64,000 bases of DNA from assembly GCA_019746095.1 (NCBI GenBank), contig JAIESL010000022.1, forward strand, positions 62,001-126,000, read 5' to 3'. The notes under the pieces were generated by a model. The model saw only the letters and a program-made list of their open reading frames with translations, was not told the DNA's origin and did not search any database. This stretch comes from Caulobacteraceae bacterium (GTDB lineage Bacteria > Pseudomonadota > Alphaproteobacteria > Caulobacterales > Caulobacteraceae). Shown piece after piece: positions 46,835 to 56,296 of this stretch (within the stretch, counting starts at the first letter, position 1; the number at the start of each line of letters is the position of its first letter). The translations under genes were made by a program, and so were the position numbers.

Positions 46835-47365
46835 TTGAGCCAGCCCCAATATCCGTCGTCGTTCGATTATGAAGCCCTGCTGGCTTCGGGTCGGGGCGAG
46901 CTGTTCGGCAACGGCAATGCCCGCCTGCCGGCTCCGCCCATGCTGATGCTGGACCGGATCATCACCATCAATGCGGACGGCGGGGCCCACGGCAAGGGCT
47001 ATATCGAGGCCGAGCTGGATATCCATCCGGACCTCTGGTTCTTCCAGTGCCATTTCATCGGTGACCCGGTCATGCCGGGCTGCCTCGGCCTCGACGCCAT
47101 GTGGCAGCTGGTCGGCTTCTACCTCGGCTGGATCGGCGGCCCCGGCAAGGGTCGGGCCCTGGGCGTGGGTGAGGTCAAATTCACCGGCCAGGTCACGCCG
47201 GACATCAAGAAGGTCGTCTACAAGATCGACCTCAAGAGGGTCATCAACCGGCGGCTGGTGATGGGGATCGCCGACGGGGTGCTCGAAGCCGACGGCGTCC
47301 CCATCTATTCGGCAACCGACATGCGGGTCGGCCTGTTCGGCGCGACCGATCCGGCCGCCGCCTGA
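46835..47365 (+). CDS. fabA: 3-hydroxydecanoyl-[ACP] dehydratase/isomerase FabA
   Basis: FabA dehydrates and isomerises the C10 intermediate, opening the unsaturated branch of type II fatty acid synthesis. The 176-aa protein has [11 protein letters not shown], the hot-dog helix with catalytic His and Asp in [23 protein letters not shown], and [20 protein letters not shown]. The start is TTG preceded by GAGAG; there is no suitable ATG in frame without a long unlikely extension. It is the first gene of a fabA-fabB-fabI cluster. Confidence 0.95.
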   Translation: MSQPQYPSSFDYEALLASGRGELFGNGNARLPAPPMLMLDRIITINADGGAHGKGYIEAELDIHPDLWFFQCHFIGDPVMPGCLGLDAMWQLVGFYLGWIGGPGKGRALGVGEVKFTGQVTPDIKKVVYKIDLKRVINRRLVMGIADGVLEADGVPIYSATDMRVGLFGATDPAAA

Positions 47366-47423
47366 TCCATCAGCTTCAGACCGCGGCCAACGCGGCGAAC
47401 TCGGAACGTAGAAGGAAACTCTC

Positions 47424-48653
47424 ATGCGGCGTGTCGTCGTCACCGGTCTGGGCATCGTCTCCTCCATCGGCACCGGCCAGGATGAGGTCGCGGCCTCCCT
47501 GCGCGAGGCCCGCTCCGGCGTCGTCACCGCCGCGGACCACATCAAATACGGCTTCCGCTCCCAGGTCTGGGCCCCGCCCGCGATGGGCGTGACGGCCGAG
47601 GACTGGGCCCCGCACGTCGACCGCCGCGCCGCCCGTTTCCTCGCCAACGGCACCGCCTGGGGCCATATCGCCTTCGAGGAGGCGCTGAAGGACTCCGGCC
47701 TGACCGCCGAGGAGATCCAGTCCGAGCGCATCGGCCTGATCGTCGGCGAGGGCGGTCCCTCGACCCAGATCATCCTCCAGGCCGCCGCCACCACGGTCGA
47801 AAAGACCTCGCCCAAGCGGATCGGGCCGTTCGCCGTGCCCAAGGCCATGGCCTCGGGCCCCTCGGCCGTGCTGGCCACCTGGTTCCAGCTCAAGGGGATC
47901 AACTATTCGATCTCCTCGGCCTGCGCCACATCCGCCCACTGCATCGGCGCGGCCGCCGAACAGATCGCCTGGGGCAAGCAGGACGTGGTCTTCGCCGGCG
48001 GCTGCGAGGACGTCGACTGGTCGATGTCCAACATGTTCGACGCCATGGGTGCCATGTCGTCCAACTTCAACGAAACCCCATCTGTCGCCAGCCGGGCCTA
48101 TGACAAGGATCGCGACGGCTTCGTCATCGCCGGCGGGGCCGGCATCGTGGTGCTGGAAGAGTATGAGCGGGCCGTGGCGCGCGGCGCGACTATCTATGCC
48201 GAGGTCACCGGCTACGGCGCCAATTCCGACGGCTATGACATGGTCGCCCCCTCGGGCGAGGGTGCCGAGCGCTGCATGAAGATCGCGCTGGAAATGGCCG
48301 GCAATCCGAAGATCGACTACCTCAACCCGCACGGCACCTCGACGCCGGTGGGCGATTCCAAGGAGATGGGGGCGGTCCGTAATGTCTTCGGCGACGATAT
48401 GCCGATGATCTCCTCGACCAAGTCGCTGACGGGCCATTCGCTCGGTGCCGCGGGCGCGCAGGAAGCCATCTACTGCCTGCTGATGATGAAGCATGGCTTC
48501 GCCGCCGAAAGCGCCCACATCGAAAACCTCGACCCCGAGTTCGAGGGCATGCCGATCCTGCGCAAACGCCACGACGGCGAACTGAAACACGTCATGTCGA
48601 ACAGCTTCGGCTTCGGCGGCACCAACGGCACGCTGATCCTCAGCAAGGTCTAG
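47424..48653 (+). CDS. fabB: Beta-ketoacyl-[ACP] synthase I FabB
   Basis: FabB elongates the cis-3-decenoyl-ACP made by FabA. The 409-aa thiolase-fold protein has the nucleophile in [12 protein letters not shown], the first active-site His in [18 protein letters not shown] and the second in [18 protein letters not shown], with the terminal [11 protein letters not shown] loop. GAAGGAAAC precedes the ATG. It follows fabA by 58 bases, and the pairing with fabA identifies it as FabB rather than FabF. Confidence 0.96.
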   Translation: MRRVVVTGLGIVSSIGTGQDEVAASLREARSGVVTAADHIKYGFRSQVWAPPAMGVTAEDWAPHVDRRAARFLANGTAWGHIAFEEALKDSGLTAEEIQSERIGLIVGEGGPSTQIILQAAATTVEKTSPKRIGPFAVPKAMASGPSAVLATWFQLKGINYSISSACATSAHCIGAAAEQIAWGKQDVVFAGGCEDVDWSMSNMFDAMGAMSSNFNETPSVASRAYDKDRDGFVIAGGAGIVVLEEYERAVARGATIYAEVTGYGANSDGYDMVAPSGEGAERCMKIALEMAGNPKIDYLNPHGTSTPVGDSKEMGAVRNVFGDDMPMISSTKSLTGHSLGAAGAQEAIYCLLMMKHGFAAESAHIENLDPEFEGMPILRKRHDGELKHVMSNSFGFGGTNGTLILSKV

Positions 48654-48730
48654 ACAGACAAGATCACGACCGGCCTCAAGTCGCGGGCAACCGCGTTGCG
48701 AGCATAGGCCACCAACAGGGAGACGACGAC

Positions 48731-49552
48731 ATGGCGAGCGAGAGCGGCTGGAACATGCCCACCGGTGAACTCATGAAGGGCAAGAAGGGCCTGATCATGG
48801 GGGTCGCCAACAGCAACTCCATCGCCTGGGGCATCGCCTCCCAGCTGGCGGCCCAGGGGGCCGAACTGGCCTTCACCTATATGGGCGAGGGGCTGGAGCG
48901 CCGCGTGCGCCCGCTGGCCGAGAGCGTGGGTGCCAAGCTGCTGATCCAGGCCGACGTCACCGACGAGGCCTCGATGGACCTGGCCTTCGCCGAGCTGGAA
49001 AAGGCCTTCGGCACGATCGATTTCGTCGTCCATTCGGTGGCCTTCGCCAACAAGAATGAGCTGCAGGGCTCCTTTGTCGACAACACCACCCGCGACAGCT
49101 TCCTGCTGGCCATGAACATCTCGGTGTTCAGCTTCGTCGACGTGGCGAAGCGCGCCTCGAAACTGATGCCCAACGGCGGCTCGCTGGTGACCATGACCTA
49201 CCTCGGCTCCGAGCGGGCCATTCCCAACTACAACACCATGGGCGTGGCCAAGGCCGGTCTGGAAGCGGCGACCCGCTACATCGCCCGCGACCTGGGCCCG
49301 CGCGGCATCCGCTGCAACGCCATCTCGGCCGGGGCCATGCGCACCCTGTCCCTGGCCGGCATCTCGGGCGGCCGTGGCATGATCGCCCAGGGCCGGGCCA
49401 TGTCGGCGATGAAGGAAGACACCTCCATGGAAGGCGTCGCCGGCGCCGCCCTGTGGCTGTGCTCCGACCTCGGCTTCTCGACCACGGGCGAGGTCATCCA
49501 CGTCGACGCCGGCTTCCACATGATGGGCATGGGGACGGACGAGGAGTCCTAG
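48731..49552 (+). CDS. fabI: Enoyl-[ACP] reductase FabI (NADH)
   Basis: FabI completes each elongation cycle and is the target of triclosan and isoniazid-like inhibitors. The 273-aa short-chain dehydrogenase-like protein has the FabI-type GVANSNSIAWGIASQLA loop and SVAFANKNELQGSF. The Tyr-x6-Lys pair is in NYNTMGVAKAGLEAATRY, preceded by TMTYLGSERAIPNYN. It is 77 bases after fabB and convergent with rimM, the two stops overlapping. Confidence 0.96.
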   Translation: MASESGWNMPTGELMKGKKGLIMGVANSNSIAWGIASQLAAQGAELAFTYMGEGLERRVRPLAESVGAKLLIQADVTDEASMDLAFAELEKAFGTIDFVVHSVAFANKNELQGSFVDNTTRDSFLLAMNISVFSFVDVAKRASKLMPNGGSLVTMTYLGSERAIPNYNTMGVAKAGLEAATRYIARDLGPRGIRCNAISAGAMRTLSLAGISGGRGMIAQGRAMSAMKEDTSMEGVAGAALWLCSDLGFSTTGEVIHVDAGFHMMGMGTDEES

Positions 49553-50076
49553 TCCGGCTCGCGCTCGCCGATCTCGTTCGGCTTCACCGCCAGCAGCCAG
49601 CCATCCGCGATATGCAACTCGGGCACGGCGTCCCTCGTGAACGGCAGGTACCAGGTCGGGCCGCCGGTCGCGGGGGCGATCTCCAGCATGTCGTCGGCAC
49701 CGAAATTCTGCACCGACTTCACGCTCCCGAGGACCAGGCCTTCGGGGTCGCGGGCCTCAAGGCCCACGAGATCGGTCAGGTAGAATTCGTCCTCTTCCGG
49801 CTCCGGCAGGCGGTCGCGCGGGATGTAGAGCTTGAGCCCGCGCAGGGCGTCGGCCTGTTCCTTGGTGGCGATCTCCTTCGCCCGGCCGACGACGGCGGAC
49901 TTCTCCGCCCGGCCGGCCGTCAGGGTCAGGCCGGTCGATCCGTCAGCGCGCAGCAGGACGCCATACGACAACAGGGTGATCGGCTCGGCGGTATAGGCGG
50001 TCACCCGCACCTCGCCCTTGACCCCGAACCCGCCGGCGACCTGGCCGACGAGGATGAGTTTGCTGTCGGTCGTCAT
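49549..50076 (-). CDS. rimM: 16S rRNA processing protein RimM
   Basis: RimM assists maturation of the 30S head by binding S19. The 175-aa protein has the N-terminal RimM domain (VGQVAGGFGVKGEVRV) and a C-terminal PRC barrel (FYLTDLVGLEARDPEG, then LPFTRDAVPELHI). The usual partner trmD does not follow: fabI is convergent directly downstream. A strong terminator separates it from rpsP, so rimM probably has its own promoter or depends on read-through. Confidence 0.94.
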   Translation of the reverse strand: MTTDSKLILVGQVAGGFGVKGEVRVTAYTAEPITLLSYGVLLRADGSTGLTLTAGRAEKSAVVGRAKEIATKEQADALRGLKLYIPRDRLPEPEEDEFYLTDLVGLEARDPEGLVLGSVKSVQNFGADDMLEIAPATGGPTWYLPFTRDAVPELHIADGWLLAVKPNEIGEREPD

Positions 50077-50133
50077 CGCCGCCTCATTCAAGGATCCTGC
50101 GCTCAAGTAGCGCGAAGCGCGGTAGTGCACCCC

Positions 50134-50170
50134 AATAAAAGAAAAACAGCGCCCGGTGGTCCGGACGCTG
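50134..50170 (-). terminator. Strong intrinsic terminator between rpsP and rimM
   Basis: A 10-bp stem with one mismatch (arms 50147-50156 and 50161-50170, loop of 4) is followed on the minus strand by TTTTTCTTTTATT. It is the clearest U-tract terminator in the window and lies in what is usually a continuous ribosomal operon. Confidence 0.85.
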
Positions 50171-50213
50171 CTTTCCGATCGTCTGCGCCCCGCGAGAGCG
50201 GGACCCGAAAGCC

Positions 50214-50801
50214 TCAGGCCTCGGTCTTTTCTTCTTCGGTCGCTTCGGCGGCCGGGGCCTCTTCGGTCACGGCTTCAGCGGCCGGAGCCTCTTCAGCGGC
50301 GGCCTCGGCCGGGGCTTCCTCGGCAACGGCTTCCGGTTCCGGAGCCGGCGGCGCGTTCTTCGCGGCTTCAGCAGCAGCGGCGGCTTCTTCCTTGGCCCGG
50401 ACGGCGGCTTCAGCGGCCTCGATCTTGGCGGCGGCTTCGGCCTCGGCGCGGTCGGCTTCGCGCTGGGCGCGCTCGGCGGCGCGTTCCTGGGCCTTCTTGC
50501 CCGGCTCGGCCTTCTTCGGGTTGTTGCCCTGGGTCCACTTGACCTTGCCGGCGAGGGCTTCGTCCTGGCTCAGGAAGCGGGCGACGCGGTCGGTGGGCTG
50601 GGCGCCCTTGCCGAGCCATTCGGCGATCCGGTCGGTCTTCAGATTGACGCGCTTCTGCTCGCCGTCGCGCGGCAGCATCGGGTTGTAGGTGCCGACGCGC
50701 TCGATGAATTTGCCGTCGCGCGGTGCGTGGCTGTCAGCAACGACGATGTAATAGTAGGGGCGCTTCTTGGCGCCACCGCGGGCCAGACGAATCTTCAGCA
50801 T
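50214..50801 (-). CDS. rpsP: 30S ribosomal protein S16 with long Ala/Glu-rich C-terminal extension
   Basis: The first about 80 residues are S16 ([53 protein letters not shown]). The remaining about 115 residues are an unusual tail: a Lys/Arg/Glu/Ala coiled coil, then an acidic stretch of repeated [19 protein letters not shown] units. S16 is usually 80-100 aa, and extended versions occur in Caulobacterales. The tail should project from the 30S body near the 5' domain; its role is unknown. It is followed by a strong terminator. Confidence 0.95.
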   Translation of the reverse strand: MLKIRLARGGAKKRPYYYIVVADSHAPRDGKFIERVGTYNPMLPRDGEQKRVNLKTDRIAEWLGKGAQPTDRVARFLSQDEALAGKVKWTQGNNPKKAEPGKKAQERAAERAQREADRAEAEAAAKIEAAEAAVRAKEEAAAAAEAAKNAPPAPEPEAVAEEAPAEAAAEEAPAAEAVTEEAPAAEATEEEKTEA

Positions 50802-50826
50802 TTTCAGTCTCTTTTGTTAAGTCGGA

Positions 50827-52350
50827 TTATTTCTTGGGAGGGAAGCCCGGAAGACCCGGAAGGCCCCCCGGAAGTTGTCCGCCACCCAGGCCCGCGATGC
50901 GGTCCTGAAGGGCTTTCATTTCGTCGGCACTGGGCTCGGGCATGCGGCCGCCCCCCATCGCCTTGAGGCGGGCCATATCGGGGCCGCCCCCCATGCCACC
51001 GCCGAGGCCGCCCATCATGGCGGCCATCTGCTTCAGGCCCTTGCCGCCGCCACGCGACATGGACTTGACCATGTCGGCCATCTGGCGGTGCTGTTTGAGC
51101 AGGCGGTTGATGTCCTGGACCTCGACCCCGGCACCGGCGGCGACGCGCTTCTTGCGGCTGGCGTTGAGCAGGTCGGGCTTCTTGCGCTCGGCCTTGGTCA
51201 TGGAGGAGATGATGGCTTCCTGGCGCGCGATCATCCGGTCGTCGACGCCGCTGTCGGCCATCTGGGCCTTCATCTTGGCCACACCGGGCAGCATGCCCAT
51301 GATGCCCTGCAGACCGCCCATCCGCTTCATCTGCTGCAGCTGGGCGGCGAGGTCGTTCAGGTCGAACTGGCCCTTGGCCAGTTTGCGGGCCATGGCCTCG
51401 GCCTTGGAAGCGTCCAGCTCCTGCGACGCCTTCTCGACCAGGGCGACGATGTCGCCCTGACCCAGGATCCGTCCGGCGACGCGGCGGGCGTCGAACACTT
51501 CCAGCGCATCGACCTTCTCGCCCGCGCCGATATATTTGATCGGCAGGCCGGTGACGGCCCGCATCGACAGCATGGCCCCGCCGCGCCCGTCGCCGTCGGC
51601 GCGGGTCAGGACCAGGCCGGTCAGGGGCAGGCGGTCGTGGAAGGCCTTGGCCGTGCGCACCGCGTCCTGACCGGTCAGGCTGTCGGCGACCAGCAGGGTC
51701 TCGACCGGCTTCGACACGGCGGCGACCTCCGCCACCTCCGCCATCAGGGCCTCGTCCAGTGTGATCCGGCCGGCGGTGTCGAGGATCAGGACGTCGAAGC
51801 CCTGGAGTTTGGCCGACTGCAGCGCCCGCTTGGTGATCTGGATCGGCGACTCGCCGGCCACGATCGGCAGGGTGGCGACCTCGATCTGTTTGCCGAGCGT
51901 CTGCAGCTGTTCCATGGCCGCCGGACGACGCGTGTCCAGCGAGGCCATCATGACCTTCTTGCGGTCGAATTTCGTCAGCCGCAGCGCCAGCTTGGCCGAG
52001 GTCGTGGTCTTGCCCGAGCCCTGCAGGCCGGCCATCAGGATCACGGCGGGCGGGGTGGCATTGAGATTGATCGGGGTCGGCTCATCGCCGCCCAGCATCT
52101 CGACTAGGCCGTCATAGACGATCTTGATCACCTGATCGGCCGGCTTGACCGAGCGGATGACCTCCTCGCCGGTGGCGCGTTCGGTGGCGAAGGCGATGAA
52201 GTCCTTGACGACGGGCAGGGCGACGTCGGCCTCAAGCAGGGCCACGCGCACTTCGCGCATCGCCTCCGTCACGTCCTTTTCGGACAGGGCGCCGCGCCCG
52301 GTGATCCGGTCGAAGACGCCTGTCAGCCGCTCGTTCAGAGCCTCGAACAT
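50827..52350 (-). CDS. ffh: Signal recognition particle protein Ffh (SRP54)
   Basis: This SRP GTPase targets membrane proteins co-translationally with 4.5S RNA and FtsY. The 507-aa protein has the N domain and the G domain with GLQGSGKTTTSAKLA (G1), DTRRPAAMEQL, DTAGRI (G3) and TRADGDGRGG (G4). The M domain is Met/Gly-rich (QQMKRMGGLQGIMGMLPG) and ends in a Gly/Met tail. The ATG at 52350 gives the conserved MFEALNERLTGVFDRI start. It is the first gene of an ffh-rpsP-rimM set. Confidence 0.97.
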   Translation of the reverse strand: MFEALNERLTGVFDRITGRGALSEKDVTEAMREVRVALLEADVALPVVKDFIAFATERATGEEVIRSVKPADQVIKIVYDGLVEMLGGDEPTPINLNATPPAVILMAGLQGSGKTTTSAKLALRLTKFDRKKVMMASLDTRRPAAMEQLQTLGKQIEVATLPIVAGESPIQITKRALQSAKLQGFDVLILDTAGRITLDEALMAEVAEVAAVSKPVETLLVADSLTGQDAVRTAKAFHDRLPLTGLVLTRADGDGRGGAMLSMRAVTGLPIKYIGAGEKVDALEVFDARRVAGRILGQGDIVALVEKASQELDASKAEAMARKLAKGQFDLNDLAAQLQQMKRMGGLQGIMGMLPGVAKMKAQMADSGVDDRMIARQEAIISSMTKAERKKPDLLNASRKKRVAAGAGVEVQDINRLLKQHRQMADMVKSMSRGGGKGLKQMAAMMGGLGGGMGGGPDMARLKAMGGGRMPEPSADEMKALQDRIAGLGGGQLPGGLPGLPGFPPKK

Positions 52351-52707
52351 ACAAACCTCGTCAGCCCTGCGGGCCACCACATCCGACGGGTGAGACGGTC
52401 TCCATAGCGAAATGGCCTCCGGCGACGATCACGTCGGCGGAGGGTTCTCGCCATCCTCGTCCGGTCGGAACCGGGGTCGTGATGGTGGAGACGCGAGGTT
52501 CACTTGCGTCGGAAGCCGCGGCTTATGGCGGAAAAGGCAGGCGAAGACAAGGCGGCGGGCGGCTTAAGCCTGATCAGCGTTCAGCTTTCCGCGAATTCAT
52601 GCAGGGTCTCTATTTCGCCGCGAAAGCCACACGGGCCTGAAACAGCCGGTCCGTAACTCCCGGGCCGTCGCCATCAGGAGCGACGCAGACCTCCCCAGGA
52701 GTTCGTC
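52351..52707. other. Intergenic region between ffh and the UrcA gene
   Basis: This is a 357-base gap between divergent genes, presumably holding the promoters of both. It contains a 12-bp palindrome, AAGCCGCGGCTT (52513-52524), but no convincing operator, RNA gene or open reading frame. The 4.5S RNA signature (GGAAGGAAGCAGCC) is not present. Confidence 0.5.
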
Positions 52708-53010
52708 ATGAAGATCCTCGCTTCTCTCGCCGCCGCCCTCGCCGTCAGCCTCGCCGCCGGTGCCGCCTCCGCCCAGGAAGCCCGCATCGGCTGGGGTGAT
52801 CTCGACCTGTCCAGCGCCGCAGGGGCTGATGCCTTTGACGCCCGTGTCACGGCCGCCGCCGACCGCCTGTGCCGGGGTGTCAGACGGCCCGGCAGCCGCC
52901 TCAGCGACCGCACCTTCTGTCGCGCCGCGGTCCGCGCCGAGGCGGTTCGCCTGCTGCCGGGGGCGGTCAAGGTGGACTATTCCCTCAGCCGCCTGCCCAT
53001 CGTCGCCTGA
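52708..53010 (+). CDS. UrcA family protein
   Basis: This 100-aa secreted protein has a Sec signal peptide (ILASLAAALAVSLAAGAASAQ) and the UrcA pattern: IGWGDLDLSSAAGADAFDARVTAAADRLC, a second and third Cys-containing region (DRTFCRAAV), and a C-terminal Leu-rich helix. UrcA proteins are common in Caulobacterales and Sphingomonadales with unknown function. AGGAG precedes the ATG. A strong terminator hairpin follows, so it is monocistronic. Confidence 0.85.
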   Translation: MKILASLAAALAVSLAAGAASAQEARIGWGDLDLSSAAGADAFDARVTAAADRLCRGVRRPGSRLSDRTFCRAAVRAEAVRLLPGAVKVDYSLSRLPIVA

Positions 53011-53036
53011 GCGACCCTGGGAGCCCTGTATGCAAA

Positions 53037-53064
53037 GAGGCCGGCGGATCGCTCCGCCGGCCTC
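53037..53064 (+). terminator. Terminator hairpin after the UrcA gene
   Basis: A perfect 12-bp stem (GAGGCCGGCGGA with its complement) closed by TCGC is followed by ATCGTTG. The short T-content is typical of terminators in this GC-rich group, and it may serve the convergent peptidase gene too. Confidence 0.7.
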
Positions 53065-53101
53065 ATCGTTGCTGACGCCCGAGCGGGCGACAGGAACCCG
53101 G

Positions 53102-55276
53102 TCAGCTTACCGGGAAGCCCCGCACCTTGAGCAGGGCCGTCACGTCCGGGTCGCGGCCGCGGAAGCGGCGATAGGCCTCGGCGCGGTCGGTGGTATTGCC
53201 CTCGGCCAGGATGATGGCCTTGTAGCGGGCCGCGATGTCCGGATTGAAGACGTCGCCCGACTCCTCGAAATAGGCCCAGGTGTCGGCGTCCATGACCTCT
53301 GACCAGAGGTAGGAGTAATACCCCGCCGAATAGGCGTCCGAGGTGAACAGGTGATTGAACTGCGGCAGGCGGTGCCGCATCACGATCTCCTTCGGCATGC
53401 CGTAGCGGGCCAGGCTCTCGCGCTCGAAGGCGTCGATATCGGTCGGCGGCGTGGTCCGGGTGTGCAGGTCCATGTCGACCAGGGCCGAGGACAGATAGCT
53501 GACCGTCGCATAGCCCTGGTTGAAGGTGGCCGCGGCCTCGACCTTGTCCACCAGCGCCTGCGGCATGGCCTCGCCGGTCTGGTAGTGGCGCATGAAGCCG
53601 TCGAGGATCGGCCGGCTCAGCACCCAGTGCTCATGCACCTGGGACGGATATTCCACATAGTCGCGCGGCGTACCGCCGAGGGCCGGATAGGTGTAGGCTG
53701 CCGACAGCGAATGCAGGGCGTGGCCGAATTCGTGGAACAGGGTCTCGGCATCGTCCAGCGAGATCAGGATCGGCTCGCTGCCCTCGGCCTTGGTGAAATT
53801 GTTGTTGTTCGACGACAGCACATTCTTGACGCCGTCATAGCGCGAGAAGGAGCGGTAGGTGGTCGCCCAGGCCCCCGACCGCTTGCCCGGCCGCGAGAAG
53901 TCATCGGAATAGAACAGGCCGACATGGCTGCCGTCGGACTTGTTGGTGACCTCGAACACCTCGACGTCCGGGTGGAAGCCCGGAACGCTGCCCGCCGGCA
54001 CCGGCTTGAAGTCGAAGCCGTACAGCCGCCCGGCCATGTGGAAGGCGCCGCGCTTGACGTTGTTGAGCTCGAAATAGGGCTTCAGCTCATTCTGATCGAG
54101 GTCGTATTTCGCCTTCCTGACCTTCTCCGCATAGTAGAGGTAGTCCCACGGCTCGATGTCATGACCGGCGATGGCGCGCATGTCGGCCACCTCCTCGGCG
54201 ACACGGGCGACGGCGGCGGGCCAGACCCGCATCATCAGCGCATTGGCCGCGGCCGGGGTCCGGGCCATGGTGTCCTGCATCCGCCATTCGGCGTGGTTGC
54301 CGAAGCCCAGCAGACGCGCCCGGTCCTGACGCAGTTTCACGATCTCGGCGATGATCGCATTGGTGTCATTGGCGTCGCCATTGTCGCCACGGTTGACGAA
54401 TTTGCGCCAGACCTGTTCGCGCAGGGCCCGGTCATCGGCGAAGCTCAGGAAGGGGTCGACGCTTGAGCGGGTGTTGACGATGGCCCAGCCTTGGAGGTTG
54501 CGTGACCGCGCCGCGGCCGCAGCGGCGGCCTTGTTCGAGGCGGGCAGTCCGGCCACACCGGCCTCGCTGGAGATCACCGTCCAGGCGTTCTCGTCGGCCA
54601 CCACCTTCTGGCCGAAGCTGGTGAAGGCGTTGGACAGGGCGGTGTTGATCCGGCCCAGCTCGGCCTTGCCGGCGGCGTCCAGGGCCGCGCCGTTGCGGAT
54701 GAAGCTGTCGCGGCTGCGCGTGGCGATCCGCGTCTGTTCGGCCGTCAGGCCCGCAGCGGCGGCCCCGTCAGCGACCGCCTTGATGCGGGCGAAGAGCTTT
54801 TCGTTGAAGGTGATCTCGTCACCGGCCGCCGACAGCAGGGGCGACAGTTCGGTGTCGACCGCATTGTAGTCGTCCGACCCGATGTTGGAGGTCATGACGC
54901 CATAAAGGGCCCCGGCGCGGTCCAGCGGATCGCCGGCCATCTGCAGGGCGACCATGGTGTTGGCGAAGGTCGGGGGCTCGGGATTGTTGGCGATCGCCTC
55001 GATCTCGGCGCGCTGCAGTTCGATCCCCTCGAGCAGGGCGACCCTGAGCTTGGCAGCCGTCACCCGGTCCCACGGCGGCACGCCTTCATAGGGTCCGGTC
55101 CAGACCTGCAGCAGTTCGGCGCGCGGCGTCTGCACCGGCAGGACGGCACGGGCGATGGCGGCATCGGCGGCGAGCGTGTCCGCCGGGGTTCCCCGGCCCA
55201 TCGAAAAACCGGTGGAGGTGCAGGCTGACAGGGCAAACAAACTGCCCCCGGCGACAAGAAGCTGACGTCTGTGCAT
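53102..55276 (-). CDS. M3 family zinc metallopeptidase (peptidyl-dipeptidase Dcp type), lipoprotein
   Basis: The 724-aa precursor begins MHRRQLLVAGGSLFALSAC, a lipoprotein signal, so the enzyme should sit in the periplasm anchored to a membrane. The thimet-oligopeptidase fold carries the zinc site HExxH in ETLFHEFGHALHSL with the downstream Glu. Conserved FSRYDGVKNVLSSN-type and YYSYLWSEVMDADTW segments follow. The ATG at 55276 has GGAG upstream; the frame stays open far beyond it but antisense to murI, so that part is not coding. Confidence 0.94.
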   Translation of the reverse strand: MHRRQLLVAGGSLFALSACTSTGFSMGRGTPADTLAADAAIARAVLPVQTPRAELLQVWTGPYEGVPPWDRVTAAKLRVALLEGIELQRAEIEAIANNPEPPTFANTMVALQMAGDPLDRAGALYGVMTSNIGSDDYNAVDTELSPLLSAAGDEITFNEKLFARIKAVADGAAAAGLTAEQTRIATRSRDSFIRNGAALDAAGKAELGRINTALSNAFTSFGQKVVADENAWTVISSEAGVAGLPASNKAAAAAAARSRNLQGWAIVNTRSSVDPFLSFADDRALREQVWRKFVNRGDNGDANDTNAIIAEIVKLRQDRARLLGFGNHAEWRMQDTMARTPAAANALMMRVWPAAVARVAEEVADMRAIAGHDIEPWDYLYYAEKVRKAKYDLDQNELKPYFELNNVKRGAFHMAGRLYGFDFKPVPAGSVPGFHPDVEVFEVTNKSDGSHVGLFYSDDFSRPGKRSGAWATTYRSFSRYDGVKNVLSSNNNNFTKAEGSEPILISLDDAETLFHEFGHALHSLSAAYTYPALGGTPRDYVEYPSQVHEHWVLSRPILDGFMRHYQTGEAMPQALVDKVEAAATFNQGYATVSYLSSALVDMDLHTRTTPPTDIDAFERESLARYGMPKEIVMRHRLPQFNHLFTSDAYSAGYYSYLWSEVMDADTWAYFEESGDVFNPDIAARYKAIILAEGNTTDRAEAYRRFRGRDPDVTALLKVRGFPVS

Positions 55277-55399
55277 CGGGAAACTCCGTCCGTAATGAGA
55301 TTGCGCGAACCGTAGGCCCTTCCCGGCCCGGCTGTCACATGACAGGCCCGTAATCTTCGCCGGTGGACGGCGGCCGACGGTGCGTCTAAAGCGCGCGCC

Positions 55400-56251
55400 A
55401 TGGCGATTGGCGTATTCGACTCCGGCGTGGGCGGCCTCACGGTCCACCGCGAACTGACCCGACGGTTCCCTGACCGGGATTTCGTCTATCTGGCCGACCA
55501 GGCCAACGCCCCCTATGGCGGGCGCGGTGGCGAGGAGATCGTCGACCTGACCCGCGCGGGCTGCGAAAGGCTTTTCCAGGCGGGGGCCAATGTCATCGTC
55601 CTGGCCTGCAACACCGCCTCGGCCATCGCCCTGCGGCGGCTGCAGCAGACCTGGGTGCCCGAGGCCCGCGCCCGGCACGGCCGCGCGATCAATGTCCTGG
55701 GCATCATCGTCCCGACCATTGAGGCCGCCACGGGCATGCCGTGGGACTATGAAGCCGAGCGTTACGGCGAGAAGGTCGAGGCCATCGACGTGACCGGCGT
55801 CTTCTGCACCGCCGCCACGGCCATGAGCCGGGTCTATGAGATCGAGATCGACAAGCGCCGCGAGGACCTGGCTGTCTTCTCCGAGCCCTGTCCCGGGCTG
55901 GCGGGCCTGATCGAGCTCGGTGCTCCGGCCGAGGAGCTGAAGGTGGTGGTCGACGACCATGTCGACGCCCTGCGCCGCCGTATCGGCCGCCATCCCGACC
56001 AGGCCATTCTCGGCTGCACCCATTATGAGATCGTGGCCGACCTGTTCGCCGCCGCCCTGCCGCCCGGCACACCGGTGATCCACCAGCCCACCGCCGTCGC
56101 CGACGCCCTCGCCCGCTATTTCGACCGTCACCCGGAGTACGACCTCGGTGGCTCCGGCCGTCGCGACTTCCTGACCAGCGGAAAGGCGGGACCGCAGTCC
56201 GATCTGGTCAGTCAGTTCTGGGGCGCGCCGCTGTCGTTCGCTCCGGCTTGA
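55400..56251 (+). CDS. murI: Glutamate racemase
   Basis: MurI makes D-glutamate for peptidoglycan. The 283-aa protein has IGVFDSGVGGLTVHREL, LADQANAPYGG, the first catalytic Cys in VLACNTASAIALR and the second in ILGCTHYEIVAD. It is divergent from the M3 peptidase. A 45-base gap separates it from the SRPBCC gene downstream. Confidence 0.96.
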   Translation: MAIGVFDSGVGGLTVHRELTRRFPDRDFVYLADQANAPYGGRGGEEIVDLTRAGCERLFQAGANVIVLACNTASAIALRRLQQTWVPEARARHGRAINVLGIIVPTIEAATGMPWDYEAERYGEKVEAIDVTGVFCTAATAMSRVYEIEIDKRREDLAVFSEPCPGLAGLIELGAPAEELKVVVDDHVDALRRRIGRHPDQAILGCTHYEIVADLFAAALPPGTPVIHQPTAVADALARYFDRHPEYDLGGSGRRDFLTSGKAGPQSDLVSQFWGAPLSFAPA

Positions 56252-56296
56252 CAGGTCCGGCCTGACGACCGCCCATTCGATCCGGGAGGAGCGCCC

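Noticed and set aside
52351-52707. 4.5S (SRP) RNA gene near ffh
   Set aside because: The conserved SRP RNA core sequence and its long hairpin are not present in this gap.
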